From Hymenopus coronatus (Eukaryota; Arthropoda; Insecta; Mantodea; Hymenopodidae), in the NCBI GenBank assembly GCA_030762935.1, contig CM060881.1:103516501-103580500 (forward strand): DNA of 64,000 bases, given 5' to 3'. Positions 1 to 10,964 of the stretch are shown here, piece after piece. The stretch's first letter is position 1. Every line of letters starts with the position of its first letter. Position numbers and translations under genes: made by a program. Below the pieces are notes generated by a model. The model did no database searches and was not told the DNA's origin. It worked only from the letters and a program-made list of their open reading frames with translations.

Positions 1-173
1 TTGACCATCACTTTAACCTATGGTACTGCCTTTTTCGCTTCTACTTACAAGGAAACAAGTAATAAGACTATTTCTGCTAACTGTTTCTCGATGAGCATGA
101 AGTATAAGCGTTTTAACAATTTGTTGCAGAGATGTAGAGAAGATCATGTGAATGGAAAACATCAGATTTTTTT
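1..173 (-). mobile_element. TP element, 5'-terminal part (cut by window edge)
   Basis: Reads on the minus strand as the first ~170 bases of a TP element: its 5' end (GATGTTTTCCATTCACATGA, one base from the usual start) lies near base 165, followed by the AGCAGAAATAGTCTTATTAC region. The rest of the copy would lie outside the window on the left. Confidence 0.75.
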
Positions 174-189
174 TCACTTAGCAGGAAGT

Positions 190-268
190 AAATAGAAGCA
201 TAAACTATTTAACAATAATTTGTTGTAGAGATGTAGAGAAAGACATGTGAATGGAACACATAAGATTT
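190..268 (-). mobile_element. TP element, short 5'-end fragment
   Basis: A second TP 5' end in the same orientation directly beside the first (ATGTGTTCCATTCACATG on the minus strand, near 244-263). Only about 80 bases are preserved. It is either a truncated tandem neighbour or the remnant of a copy disrupted by the first. Confidence 0.65.
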
Positions 269-644
269 TTTTCTGTGGGATGTGATGATGAATATGTATG
301 TGTATGCTATCCTTGTGGCATCAGAAGAAAACCTCATCCCGCGAATTCACGCTATAATTGAAATACTGAGCAAACATCTATGCTTCGGTATTTAACCACA
401 TGTATCTATCGCTGCACCGTCGATGTATGCTCTGCATCCACAGAGAGGGTCAACAGTTTGACCCGCTTATGAATTTACTGCTCAGTGTGATGTTATTGTT
501 GGGTTTCTTAACGAAATGTGGAACACACGCCCATAAACCATTCGTAAACTTCGACGTCCACTGCTTCTAAACCATTGTTTGCTGACATCGGTTCCCGTTT
601 AAAAGTTTTTCACTTTAAAATGTCCCGTCCAACATACTCTGCAA
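269..644. other. No recognised feature
   Basis: Unique-looking sequence between TP fragments and SINE-B. No coding signal, tRNA head or repeat shared with the rest of the window was seen. Confidence 0.5.
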
Positions 645-745
645 TGGATAGGCAGTAGCCGGGATTTGTACCTCACCAACTCTAGCCGGCTGCTCTACCT
701 ATGAGCTACCATGGCAACATACCGGCACGCCATTACATTTATAAC
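645..745 (-). mobile_element. SINE-B, tRNA-derived, degenerate
   Basis: On the minus strand this contains a tRNA-like head with an A-box-like stretch (TGGTAGCTCATAGGTAGAGC) and a degraded B-box region, preceded by GGCGTGCCGGTATGTTGCCA. The same head and leader occur at 10.8 kb and 37.3 kb, which defines SINE-B as a family in this window. Confidence 0.6.
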
Positions 746-764
746 TGGACCACAATTTAATCAC

Positions 765-845
765 AACTGCCGGAATGTTGTCATGGTAGCTTAGTGGTAG
801 CGCAACCAGCTAGAGTCCAGGAGATCCGTGGTTGAAAATAAGAAT
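765..845 (+). mobile_element. SINE-B fragment, opposite orientation to the previous copy
   Basis: Contains GTCATGGTAGCTTAGTGGTA and GAGATCCGTGGTTGAAAA, matching the SINE-B head, but the 3' body is missing. With the minus-strand copy just upstream it forms a loose inverted pair. Confidence 0.5.
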
Positions 846-877
846 CAATATGCTCACGGATTTGCTTTAAATCAGAG

Positions 878-1023
878 TCTTATGTGTTCTATTTACATGG
901 CTTTCTCTACCTATTTTGAAACAAATTATTCTTACAACCTTCTACTTACTGCGTATTTAACAGATACACATTAACAGAAGAGGTGTAATTGTGTTATTTC
1001 GTTTACGACGAGAATAAAGAAAT
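878..1023 (+). mobile_element. TP element copy b, 5' part (split by SINE-D)
   Basis: Starts with TCTTATGTGTTCTATTTACA followed by the TTTCTCTACCTATTTTG region, matching the TP 5' end with substitutions. The copy is interrupted at 1023 by a SINE-D insertion and resumes at 1332. Bases 1012-1023 (GAATAAAGAAAT) are the left target duplication of that insertion. Confidence 0.75.
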
Positions 1024-1319
1024 GAAAATGAAATGAAATGGCGTTTTATTTATGGACGCTCTTTAACTGCTATGGTTCTCAGCGTCCCATTCTATACAGG
1101 GCGTGAAATACCGCTTAATTTTGCTCAGAGGCCTCTCTATCAGGCTTGAGGTTCTTTTACGTGCCGTAAATCTACGACACGGGACCCACAGCTTTACTTC
1201 CCTTCAGAAGGAAGCCATGCTAAGGATTTTTACGCCCGAAAAAATCCATCGCCGGGTTTCAACCCGCGACCTTTGGTATATGAAGTCAGCATGGTAACCA
1301 TTACATCACGGAGGGCGAT
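1024..1319 (-). mobile_element. SINE-D, complete, with 12-bp target duplication
   Basis: Minus-strand SINE of 296 bp. Its tRNA-like head is at the right end (CCTCCGTGATGTAATGGTTA, then GGTCGCGGGTTGAAACCC as B box). The body holds the conserved stretch CGTGTCGTAGATTTACGGCA, and AT-rich tail sequence is at the left end. It is flanked by perfect copies of GAATAAAGAAAT (1012-1023 and 1320-1331). This shows retroposition into a pre-existing TP element. The 64-codon frame on the plus strand is only the antisense of this SINE. Confidence 0.85.
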
Positions 1320-1331
1320 GAATAAAGAAAT

Positions 1332-2013
1332 ACAATAAACTATAGCGATAGTCAAATCTTTTAAAAGCTGGTTATTATGTGATGATATTTACATTTTCTT
1401 TGCTTTACCAGGATGGAAAAAATTTAACCTTAACAAGGAATATCTCGAAAATAGTTGCTTGATGACATAACCTTATTTGATATAAAGTGTGTGTTTTAAT
1501 GAGATCCACAAATATTGTGCAGTCTCTCCCTTGCGGTTTACAGCTATGCAACAGTATGCAGGATGAAAAGGAATTCAGAGACTATTTTTAGGAAATTCAA
1601 GATATATATTTTGTCATAAATAAGTGACTTTATTACATGCTATTTTAATCTTAATCGTTAGTACCGTTTTTCAGAAAATAACATTTTAAAAAATGTTCTA
1701 ATATAATTAAATGTTCAGGATTTTTGAGAATCTCCGTGTCAATTTTTGGAATTGTTTAACTTATTCTGTCATGTTTTTTAACTAACCTACTATTAGTTTT
1801 TAGTTATTTATGTTGTTCACAGATACGCAAGTGCGTAAGAAACAAGTACGTGCATATACACGCGAATACTTTGTTCTAAAACTCCTTTTCTTTTATTTAG
1901 AGGACCATAAAACGTGATTTTAATCCATGTGTGACTTGTACTGAAATTTCGTGATTGAATTTTTGGATGGAATGCAATATCATCTATTATATTATACGAA
2001 GTAGAGAAAGTAA
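1332..2013 (+). mobile_element. TP element copy b, 3' part, diverged
   Basis: Continues the copy from 878: GATAGTCAAATC, AAGGAATATCTCGAAAATAG, GTGTGTTTTAATGAGATC and, at the end, GGATGGAATGCAATATC plus GTAGAGAAAGTAA. The terminal palindrome is badly eroded and the CA-rich segment is reduced, so this is an old copy. Confidence 0.7.
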
Positions 2014-3543
2014 TATGGGTTGACGCTATTGTTTGTGCATGCGTAAAAAGTAATAATTATGGAGCATTTTCTTGAGATATTGCGGCGAATTTTCTATAGA
2101 AGAAAGTGTTCTAATTTGGAAGAGTGAGTAGACAACTGTATTTCAGACTGATCATATATACTTTATATCATATTTTTCTATGGAATATTGGATAAGGATG
2201 TTTAAGTGTCTCATAATAGCTTCTGTATTGATTCTTGAATGTTAAAGAAAGTCTACTTTAATTTAACAGTAGTAAAATTGATGATAAATTACTACCACAT
2301 AAATCTATTACTACTATCTTGAACGATAAAATTAGTAGCATTTCGTATTTATACTCTTATAGTCTACATGTCCTACTCAAATACATTTTGAACACTTTTT
2401 TGCATCAATTTCGTAGCATATCTGTCTTACGTACTGAATCATTCTATAAATACTGTGGGGTCCTCTTGCAAATACTTATCTCTAACAACACGCTAGAGAG
2501 AATATAAAAGTCACACGATGGCAACGTTGCAGTCACAGGCCATCATTGGAGCTGGCGGAGATTTCACGTTCACTTGCATTTATTTGGATTAACATTTGTG
2601 TGGAAAACAATACGTCAAATCTTCTTACTTCTCAGTTCAAGTATGGTGTTTTGTTTATTCCTTGAGTTGGTTCCCACACTGATCTATATTTAGCTAGCAA
2701 CGTTGTCTATATATCCAACCACTTTACGGCTGCAAACCGGTGTTCCGAAAAATTATAAATTAATTTAAACTCTGAGTGATGCCATATGGTTCCCGAAACT
2801 AGGCTAGGTCAGAAGCTACTGTAGGCATCTTAGAAGTAATAAGGCGTCATGAAATAAACGGTTTAATATGAGATAATTTATTTTTTCGAAAAAAGGCTTA
2901 TTACAGAACAGAATGTCTTATAATTTTTGTATGTAATACAGATTAGAAAGAAAATACATTTTATTTGAACCTTATTTATACAATCACTGTACTGAGACTC
3001 CTGCGTTATAATTATAAAGGATGGAACAAACCTATTTTTAACATGATGGACCTATTAAACGCCTGTGTATTCTGCATATGATTAAATGTCGGTGTACGGT
3101 AAAATGAATATGAATATGTGAATATATGAATATGCAATGGAGTGGACTAAAATGTGTTGTTTTTGTTTAATTCTAAATCAGCGGAAGATTTTACAAAAGC
3201 ATCCATTAGAACTAAAAGCTGTGAATGTGAAAGATGAAAGATCTTCACTTGTGCAAACTGTAAAGCTCTTCCCACGGTAAAAGGAATATTTTTTACTTTT
3301 CCTCCCTCCGATTCGGGAACAATATAAGTCCCAGCTTAGGAGCGTCAAAGACAAAGGACGGTGCTATTCATTGCTCATCAAAAACCTACATATTCCTATT
3401 CAATAATGTTTTTGTCAGAAGGAGAAGAGATATGCGAATATCACTTCTTACTTTATATTCTCACAAACAACATTACGTTGTACCGAACATTAAGTATGAG
3501 ATACGCAAAACACTTTTACCTTTTCTGCTGCTTACTTAAATAC
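2014..3543. other. No recognised feature, AT-rich
   Basis: About 1.5 kb without recognisable coding, RNA or repeat content. The open frames of about 62 codons at 2319-2507 and 3361-3552 have AT-rich composition and no domain resemblance; they are taken as chance frames. Confidence 0.5.
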
Positions 3544-3770
3544 AGGAAGTAGGTATTTCATTTCACCCAAAAATCGGATACCTAGATTTCACCAAAGGTA
3601 CGCGATTTCAGGCTACCGAAATACCCTAAAATCTCTAAAAAGGTCAGTGTGGGTGTTTCTCCAAGTGTGCTGTTCACAGACATAACCTAAACTGGTAATA
3701 AGTTGACTATCTTCCACAGAGCAAGATTATCAGCAAAATTTTCCACCCTAAGTTACTCTTTATATTGAAG
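3544..3770 (-). mobile_element. TP element, degenerate 3' part
   Basis: On the minus strand, stretches such as GGTGAAATCTAGGTATCCGA and TTTTTGGGTGAAATG correspond to the 3' region of the TP element, and the CA-rich segment is recognisable near 3650-3690. The palindrome is lost. Confidence 0.4.
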
Positions 3771-5140
3771 ATTATAAACGACTTCAAACCAGCCAACAAC
3801 AAATAAGCTGAACAAAGTATTTCCCCCTCCTAATCCTGAGAGTGGCCAATCAAAATTCATCTACAACGTAAACAAATTCAAACAAACTAAACACCGGCAG
3901 AGCAGAGGAAAAGGATGCTGCTCCTGAAAATGTTAACCCTTCGAGGAGCCTACCTATTTAACATCACCACCCGAAACCTCACAAAAATCCGCAAACCTAA
4001 ACTATCCTTCATTCCAGTGGTTAAGCTCTTACCAGCAACTTTACCTAGACTCGCCAAGAGTCTACCAGACGGGTGGCAGATTTTGGTTGGAATCTGCAAA
4101 TAGTGTACATTGCCCTATCACGGCGTGTATCGCTGATGCATTATTATATTGGCAGGTCTTGCTGACCGTCTCCCTGTATAAGGTTTCGTTTATTGCCTTT
4201 TTTATATTTGTGTGTGTTCTAAAAGTACTTCTATTTTGTAAGTGCAGCAGCAACAATTGAAAATTCTTTCTCCTAGAAGATTTTCGTGGCTGCATTTTGT
4301 AACCTGACATATCCTTTCTATTCATCTTGGGTTTATTAAATTGCTATAACCTATATAGTCTATTAATTTGTTGTAATATATTTTTTTTAAAAGTTGAATT
4401 TTGGGAAAAAAATATTTTTTCTGGGAGAAGAGGCCTTTGTTTAATTTTACTCAGTGCACCCCTCACCAACCAAACAATAACCTAAATAACATAAAGCATA
4501 AGCAATTATTAAAACAAAAGTTATATAAAATCCTCAAATATTTAATGATATAATCCTGCAATTACTAACTTTTCTAATATTCATGATTTAGGCTACATTG
4601 TTATAGTTTTGAAAGTTCATTTTGAATTATTTTAATCGTTATAGTCATTCTTTAAATAATTAAACCATTTACAATTTAATGTTATTTAAACTGTATTCAT
4701 TTCTATACTTCAAATAGGATTGAGAAGCATCTACAGCAACAGCATAATTTTTGTAAGTATTAGCGAAATCACTAATATAAATGGCTGGATATCTCTTATA
4801 TGAATTCTTATGGTCAAAGTTTGAGTGAGTGAGTGGTGTGGTTGATCAAATGGGACAACATTGAGAAACGTTGCATAATTTTTGGACGATCGCATTGAAT
4901 TATTGAGCTGCCAATGTAAAGTATATATATTTTTTAAGAGATCAATTATGCATTAGTATGTGTGAGTATACCGGGTGGAGGGGAAGTCATTTACACCAGT
5001 GATAGATCTTGGTATTTGAACGCATTTTGTTTCTTACCTTTCGTCTGTAACCATTTCGTATGGAGATAATTTAGTTTTTACGAAAACAAGAGACAAAGAG
5101 GCTAACAACACTGCAGGCTGTAAGGGTGTCACTAGCAGTA
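3771..5140. other. No recognised feature, AT-rich
   Basis: No repeat shared with the rest of the window and no convincing coding frame. Open frames at 3915-4103 and 4062-4325 (62 and 87 codons) have no recognisable domain. Confidence 0.5.
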
Positions 5141-5383
5141 CTTTTTTTGGATAGTGTTTAACGCTCGCTTAACCACAGTGGCACGTAGGCAATGACACTG
5201 GTGATAAATAGAATGTAGATGGAGCACCAGTAGAATGCAATGGCGAGGGAAACGAGAGCCCGGAGAAAACTCTCCCCATGCACCGCTTTTTCCACTATAA
5301 ATCTCACATGCGGTCACTTGGGATCGAACCACGGTCGTCTAAGCGAGAGGCGAGTGGTCTAACCACGCGGGCACGGCGCGGCC
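5141..5383 (-). mobile_element. SINE-A, tRNA-derived, near full length
   Basis: Minus strand. The tRNA-like head at the right end has GTGGTTAGACCACTCGCCTC as A-box region and a B-box-like GGTTCGATCCC. The body contains TTTTCTCCGGGCTC and TTTCCCTCGCCATTGCATTC, and the tail is AGCGAGCGTTAAACACTATC followed by A-rich sequence. The 66-codon minus-strand frame here is the SINE itself. Confidence 0.8.
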
Positions 5384-6329
5384 CCACTCAGTTACACTAG
5401 GTCAGTACATAAACACGCCTCGCTAGGACGTTGAAGGGATTCCTTCCGTTTATTACTGTGCGAGTGTTGATCAATGCCAGTTTCACTTGTTATCCTCCAC
5501 CCTTTCGCCGTGTTTGCAAGCGACCCATATGTTTGCATCCAGAAGCCGATCCCGGACCAATCTCAACGCAAAATTGCCAAATTACTTCACTTCTGAAAAA
5601 GCTGCTCAGAATATTCCTTTAATGTTTTTAAGTGATTAAATTCTAAACCCCTGTGTGATTCCCATCCATAGTTCCTCCCAAAAATAATAAGTTACTCTAT
5701 GCATCTTACAAGTAACAAGCCATTATCTTGTGGAATTACGCATCCAATTTGGAACTACAACCATTTATTTTCTCGGCTGATCAAAGCACAAAATGCTATT
5801 AGACTTTTTCACTTGTAATGCTTCTGGAAGCAAATATTAGGACTGAGTAAGTTCCCTTCCACCCAGTATAATATGAATATACATATTTAGGGAGGGGGGG
5901 CTATTCATTACTTTGCATTGGATATAAAGTCACCCAGATCCAGTCAATAAATTATTGGACGATTTCATTAGGCTGTATTACACCAAACTTAGTATAAATA
6001 AAGTTGTAGGAGGAAAATTTGATGTTTTGTGTTGTATATTTGATTTTCATGTACATTGTATTGTAGTGGTCGTACAACAGCCGCAGACAATAGCTTCTGC
6101 ACATGGCCACCTCATTCACCTGATTTTGCAGTGTGATTTCTTCTTGTGGAAATACATCAAGCATAGTGTTTACATCCCTCTCTTCCAGCGACGTCAATAG
6201 AATTGAGAAGGCGCAATACTGCAGCCATTAAGAGCATCACACAGGACATGCTTGAGAGGGGTAGCATAAAAGGGATCACCGGCTGGACGTCTGCTGTATT
6301 AAAATTGGTATTCACGTCAAAGTGAAAAT
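5384..6329. other. No recognised feature
   Basis: Two 81-codon frames overlap on opposite strands at about 5952-6200. This mirror pairing is typical of chance frames and neither resembles a known domain. A G-run lies at 5893-5899. Confidence 0.45.
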
Positions 6330-7278
6330 AAGACCGCAAACTTGTCCCTTGTCAGTGATGGTATCATGATTTACATATATTAAGTAAAAGAAAGGGTTGG
6401 AAACCATTAGTATGGGATACATTTGAAGGCGGGACAGGGAAACAGACGGAGTATTTGGAGAAAAATTAAGAACCTCTCTGTGATATTGAGAGACAGCAAA
6501 TAATTACACAATGCAAGGAGAGGGTTTCATTAGAAGTACAATCTGGGCTAAAATCGGAGTGAGATATGGAGCAATACATCAACACAAGTACCTAACTCAT
6601 TAGAGAGGGGCTCGCGTGGATTAGACTACAAGCATGGTGGAGCATAAAAATTGCTGACGAGAATGGTACAAGAATCTGCCCCATTTGCGAGAAGGAAGAG
6701 TCTTGAACGCATATCTTGGCAAGATGTAGGGGTACGGCGGATTGGAGGGAAAAATATTTACCGAGATCCTTTACCACCGCGAATGTAGAGCTAGAAGCAT
6801 GTTGGACACTACTGGCAGGCACGGAAGAAGTGGACGGGCTAGGTAAATTTATATTTAAGGCAAGACATCTTAGAATCTGAGAAGTCTGACAATAGAGAAG
6901 CAGGAAGGGGGAATAAGAATAGCTAAACAAAAGGGATTACAATGTTTTACGTACACATATTTTATGTCATACTTATGTCATTGTTGTGTTGTGGTTTTAT
7001 ATATTGTGTATATATCATGTGTATATATTTCTCTTAAAGGTGTATGTCTGTTATAATAGGCTGCATTAATGTGTTATAAATTTAAATTGCTGTATTTGAA
7101 TATGCTTGTCTTTTTATTTTTGTGTTTACTCTCTTAATTCTTTGTTGTTATTGTTTTAATATTGCTTACTATTTTTTGTATTGCAAAAGCACGTATGGTC
7201 TGTGGACCCGTGCGATTGTTGAAGCTTAATGTATGATACTGCTATGTCAATAAATACACTTATTCATTCATTCATATA
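6330..7278 (+). mobile_element. Non-LTR retrotransposon (LINE), 3' end with zinc-knuckle region and 3' UTR
   Basis: In one plus-strand frame around 6610-6870 the translation contains WIRLQAWWSIKIADENGT, then CPICEKEES, a stop, THILARC, then TADWREKYLPRSF. This is the C-terminal cysteine/histidine motif of many LINE ORF2 proteins (C-x2-C, H, C), broken by a stop after the second cysteine pair. The segment after 6910 is a non-coding 3' UTR ending at AATAAATACACTTATTCATT with a short ATTC repeat tail, as in LINEs that end in simple repeats. Upstream sequence back to about 6330 is more weakly supported. Clade not assigned. The 112-codon frame on the other strand is a shadow. Confidence 0.6.
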
Positions 7279-7682
7279 TATTAAGGATCAGTGTAAATAT
7301 AGTCAAATGAAATTTTCCAATAATTGTAGACATCCAGTAGATTCGATGCCTCATAAAATGGTCCATCCACATAAGGTGTAAATTTGGTACTGATTTTACT
7401 AAGATTCACAACGTTAATTTATTTTATTTGATGTATATTTAATTTCTTAAAAACCAACCATAATCCAGTCATCCACATCTACATTTAAACACATATACAT
7501 ATGCACACACACGCATTTTCGAAAATGATTAGAAGACTGTGGATGCTCTTTTATTATACGATAAAAGGTTAAAATTCTAATACTGTAAACTTACTTGTAA
7601 AGGATGCATATTAATATTGTGCATGTGTTAAGTTCTAAGTATTATGAATCTAACACAATTAAATTGAGAAATATATCAATTT
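7279..7682. other. No recognised feature, AT-rich
   Basis: AT-rich spacer between the LINE tail and the TP pair. Nothing recognised. Confidence 0.5.
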
Positions 7683-8437
7683 TTTTTACTTTCTCTACCT
7701 ACTATGTATATAGTGTATAGAGAAGGTATTGCACTCCACCTAAAATTCGATACCGAGATTTCACCGGAAATATATGTCTTAGGGTCCCCTATATCCAAAA
7801 AAAAGCATTTTCACAAAAAAGTCCGTGTGTCCGTGTGCCTTTGAACACAATAACTTAGAAACGAAAAGTCGGTAAAATACCAAACTTTGTGTTTAAGTTT
7901 ACTATCTTTCAAGGATGCGACATGAAGATTTTGAGAAAATCCCCCCACCACAAACTACCCTTTACATGGATTTTTTTCGAAAATTTTGATTTTCTCAAAA
8001 ATGGCTCTAACGATTTTGATTAAAGTATCATGTATTAAAGATATTTATCTCACAAATAAAATGTACACCTTGAATTTTCTGAGTATAGCCTCTGAAGACT
8101 ACTTTACTGTAGATGAAATTTCGGAATTTTGCATAACTGCTAAACCGTAAGAGATGGAGAAAAACTTACCATACAAAAATATACAGCACTTTAAAACTCA
8201 CATTTTATGTTATATGCATTTTTTCGTGAAGTGGATTGTTGTTTAGATATATGCCTTGTTTTTTTGTTTCAGCTATAAAATAGTTATACTTTTCTTACAC
8301 AGGAATGTGTTAACTCTCATACATACAAAGAAACTTCAATCACATAGCAACCAGCTTTTGACTGTCACTTTAACCTATGGAACCCCCTTATTTCGCTTCT
8401 CTTACAAGGAAGCAAGTAATGAGACTATTTCTGCTAT
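7683..8437 (-). mobile_element. TP element copy d, lacking its first ~90 bases
   Basis: The 3' palindrome (TCTCTACCTACTATGTATAT and its mirror) is at 7691-7726, and the copy runs leftwards-to-rightwards on the minus strand back to AGCAGAAATAGTCTCATTAC at 8437. There it abuts the palindrome end of copy e. The missing 5' end suggests that copy e inserted at the internal A-run of this copy and the distal piece was lost, or that the two are a tandem with a truncated junction. Confidence 0.85.
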
Positions 8438-9267
8438 TTTTACTTTCTCTATAAGCACTATGTGCATAGTGTATAGAGAAGGTATTGCACTCCACTCAAA
8501 AATTTGATACCGAGATTTCACCGGAAATATATGTTTTAGGATCCCTTATATCCAAAACAGGCCTTTTCAAAAAAAGTCCGTGTGTGTGTGTATCCGTGTG
8601 TTCGTGTGTCCGTGTGTCTGTGAACACGATAACCCAAAAATGAAAAGTCGGTAAAATACCAAACTTGGTATTTAAGTTTAGTATCTTCAAGGGATGCGAC
8701 ACGAAGATTTTGAGAAAAATCCCCCCAACCCAAACTATCCTTTACATGGAACTTTTTCGAAATTTTTACTTTCTTAAAAATGGCTGTAACGATTGTATTT
8801 AAAATATCGTATATTAAAGATATTTACCTGAGAAATAAAATGTATATCTTAAATTTTCTGGAAATAGCCTCTTAAGACTACTTTATTCTGGATCAATTTT
8901 ACTGAATTTTGCATAACTGCTAAACCGTAAGAGACGGAGAAAAACTTACCACATAAATATATACAGCACTTTAAAACACACATTTTATGTTATATGTATT
9001 TTTTTCGTGGAGTTGATTGTTGTTTAGATAACCCTTGTGTTTTAGTTTCAGCTTTAAAATACTTACAAAGGAACTTCAATCATATAGCAGCAAGCTTTTG
9101 ACTGTCACTTTAACCAATAGTACTCCCTTAGTAAGTAATAAGACTATTTCTGCTAATTTTTTCTTGACTAGCATGAAGTAAATAGAAGCATAAGGTTTTT
9201 AACAGCAATTTGTTGTTGCAGAGATGTAGAGAAAGTCATGTGAATGGAACACATCAGATTTTTCTTA
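8438..9267 (-). mobile_element. TP element copy e, full length
   Basis: Runs from TTTACTTTCTCTATAAGCAC with palindrome core CACTATGTGCATAGTG at the left to GGAACACATCAGATTTTT (5' end) at the right. The palindrome core carries a G where other copies have A, and the palindrome is kept by the paired base, which hints at maintenance of the stem. The GT-rich segment lies at about 8579-8625. Confidence 0.9.
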
Positions 9268-9847
9268 TGTGTATTCTGATAATCACCAATAATATCAGTA
9301 TCTGTGGCAGTTTACAAAGCTTTTGAAACTGGTAGTATAGAGGATATTTGCTCACAAAGCGGTCCACATCTTCCGAATCCATATGCAAAAGACGCTTTAT
9401 GGTTCAGTTTTGAAGCACAAGATCCTCTTCCTCTGCCTTTTCGCTTTTCATAGCGTGGTTTCAGTTAACGATATAAAAGCTTGGATGTTTCCCTGTGTAG
9501 CCGTACCTTCCTTTTTACCCTTTTCCGTTTCTTGCACCTGGTTGAGCACATTGGCTAGAATTTCCCGATGAAAAGAGTTTCATCTTGGCGCAGTCCGATT
9601 TTCCGCTGAAACAAGGCGACCGTAAATGTTACTCGCAGTTTGAAAATCAGCAGTAAGCTCTAAGTTTCCTGTTATCTGTGTATTTACACTGCCATAATTA
9701 GCTGCTGCATTGGCCGAAAGTTACAATGGATCTAAGTAAATAGAACCTTGAATTATTACTGCTTAATAACCCATTCGGAGCGGCCTTTGTAACCCTTTTT
9801 AAATATGTTAATTTGTATGTGTGTGTGTTGGATTTTGACAAAAAGAT
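9268..9847. other. No recognised feature
   Basis: No shared repeat or convincing frame. The 62-codon frame at 9383-9571 has no domain resemblance. Confidence 0.45.
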
Positions 9848-10118
9848 CTGGCGTGTTCCATTCGCATGACTTTCTCTACATATCTGTCACAAATTATTCT
9901 TAAAACGCCTATTCATCTATCTGCGAGCTCAAACTTATAAACATCGGAGAAATAGTCTTATTAGGTAGTTCCTTATAAGAAGAAGGGGAATAAGGGAATA
10001 CACCAGAGTAGAGCGATAGTCAAATCTTTAAAAACTGGTTTTCTATGTTATTAAAATTCACTCTCTTTGTGAGTTGACAGGTTTCATGAGAAACTTTTAA
10101 ATATTTTAAAATTGAAAC
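9848..10118 (+). mobile_element. TP element copy f, 5' part (split by a LINE)
   Basis: Begins TCTGGCGTGTTCCATTCGCA, then CTTTCTCTACATATCTGTCA, then GATAGTCAAATCTT. It stops at 10118 and resumes at 11840. Bases 10111-10118 (ATTGAAAC) are repeated at 11840-11847, marking the LINE insertion. Confidence 0.8.
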
Positions 10119-10270
10119 GATGAGAAATACATATTGCGTTTATTGACTTCGAAATAGCATTTCACAGTGTCAACAGGAATCAACTATGGGAAGTGATAAA
10201 GGAAAATGAATACCCTATACACATTATTGATACAATTAAATACTTCTTCAAAAGTACAACAATAATAATA
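10119..10270 (+). mobile_element. 5'-truncated LINE, reverse transcriptase fragment 1
   Basis: One plus-strand frame reads IAFIDFEIAFHSVNRNQLW and continues EVIKENEYPIHIIDTIKYFF. This matches the reverse-transcriptase motif A region of LINEs, where FIDFEKAFDSVNR is usual; the first aspartate is kept and the second acidic position is changed to H. The element starts abruptly inside the RT domain, as expected of 5' truncation during target-primed reverse transcription. It is then broken by SINE sequence and continues at 10956. Confidence 0.8.
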
Positions 10271-10483
10271 ACAATAATAATAATTAGAATTATTGTTCTT
10301 TCCCACAAACCTTGTGTAGGTTGCTCTGCCACTCAGCTACCATGGCAAAATGCCGGCATAGCATTTAATTTCTCACTATGACTCTACCTATACAACTCTT
10401 GTCCTACACACGGCTTGTATGAAAAAACAGTTATTCCATTACCAATTGACCATAATAAATGGCTACACTATGAATCCTGGTTG
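10271..10483 (-). mobile_element. SINE-B fragment and (AAT)n tract inside the LINE
   Basis: Starts with AATAATAATAACAATAATAA (microsatellite tail) and contains, on the minus strand, CCATGGTAGCTGAGTGGCAG at 10326-10345, which is the SINE-B A-box region. The rest to 10483 is not assigned. A 62-codon frame here is an accident. Confidence 0.55.
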
Positions 10484-10716
10484 TTAAGTACTTTTGTTTT
10501 TGTTTTTTTTTTGGTAGTGTTTAACGCCCGCTTTTACTGCTCCGCTACTGATTCTGATGATACATGAAGATGGAGCCCCGGTGGAATGAGATGGCGGGGG
10601 AAACCGGAGAACCCGGAGAAAACCCGCCCCTGCGCCGATTTGTCCACCACAAATCTCGCATGCGGTCGCTTGGGATCGAACCCGGGCCGTCTAGGTGAGA
10701 TGCCTATTAAGTACTT
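10484..10716 (-). mobile_element. SINE-A, 5'-truncated, with 10-bp target duplication
   Basis: Body and tail of SINE-A on the minus strand: GGGATCGAACCCGGGCC (B box, reversed), AACCGGAGAACCCGGAGAAA, AACGCCCGCTTTTACTGC and a T-run (A-tail) at 10494-10513. The head is cut after the B-box region. Flanks TTAAGTACTT at 10484-10493 and 10707-10716 are identical, so this is a dated retroposition. The 72-codon plus frame is its antisense. Confidence 0.85.
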
Positions 10717-10807
10717 ACAACATTGTAAGTCGCCATTGGGGTTGTCATCTCAAAATAATTTGAGATCACCTTGTGGTTTACCGGGAAACATGCGAGTCAG
10801 TTGAGAA
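10717..10807. other. Unassigned sequence between SINEs
   Basis: A short stretch between SINE-A and SINE-B inside the LINE interruption; nothing recognised. Confidence 0.4.
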
Positions 10808-10964
10808 ATTCAATGTCATGCCGGTATGTTGGCATGGTAGCTCAGTGGCAGAGCACCGGCTAGAGATCGGGAGATCCGTGATTCAAAACCCGGCTATGGC
10901 ATTGAAATTTTCAGTCTAACTCTACCTATTCAATAATAATGATAATAATAATTATAATAATACA
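10808..10964 (+). mobile_element. SINE-B, best copy
   Basis: Leader GTCATGCCGGTATGTTGG, A box in ATGGTAGCTCAGTGGCAGAG, B-box region GTGATTCAAAACCCGG, body ATTTTCAGTCTAACTCTACC, and a (TAA)n/(AATAAT)n tail to about 10964. It resembles a tRNA gene in the head but has no folded acceptor stem and ends in a simple repeat, so it is a SINE and not a tRNA gene. Confidence 0.75.

Noticed and set aside
5952..6200. 81-codon frames on both strands
   Set aside because: Mirror-image frames over the same bases with no domain; typical chance pattern.
10808..10964. tRNA gene
   Set aside because: A and B boxes are present, but no acceptor stem pairs and the unit ends in a TAA repeat and recurs with the same non-tRNA body. 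It is a SINE head. The same reasoning applies to the heads at 5.3, 16.9, 29.7, 37.3, 53.9, 58.2-58.8, 61.5 and 62.0 kb.
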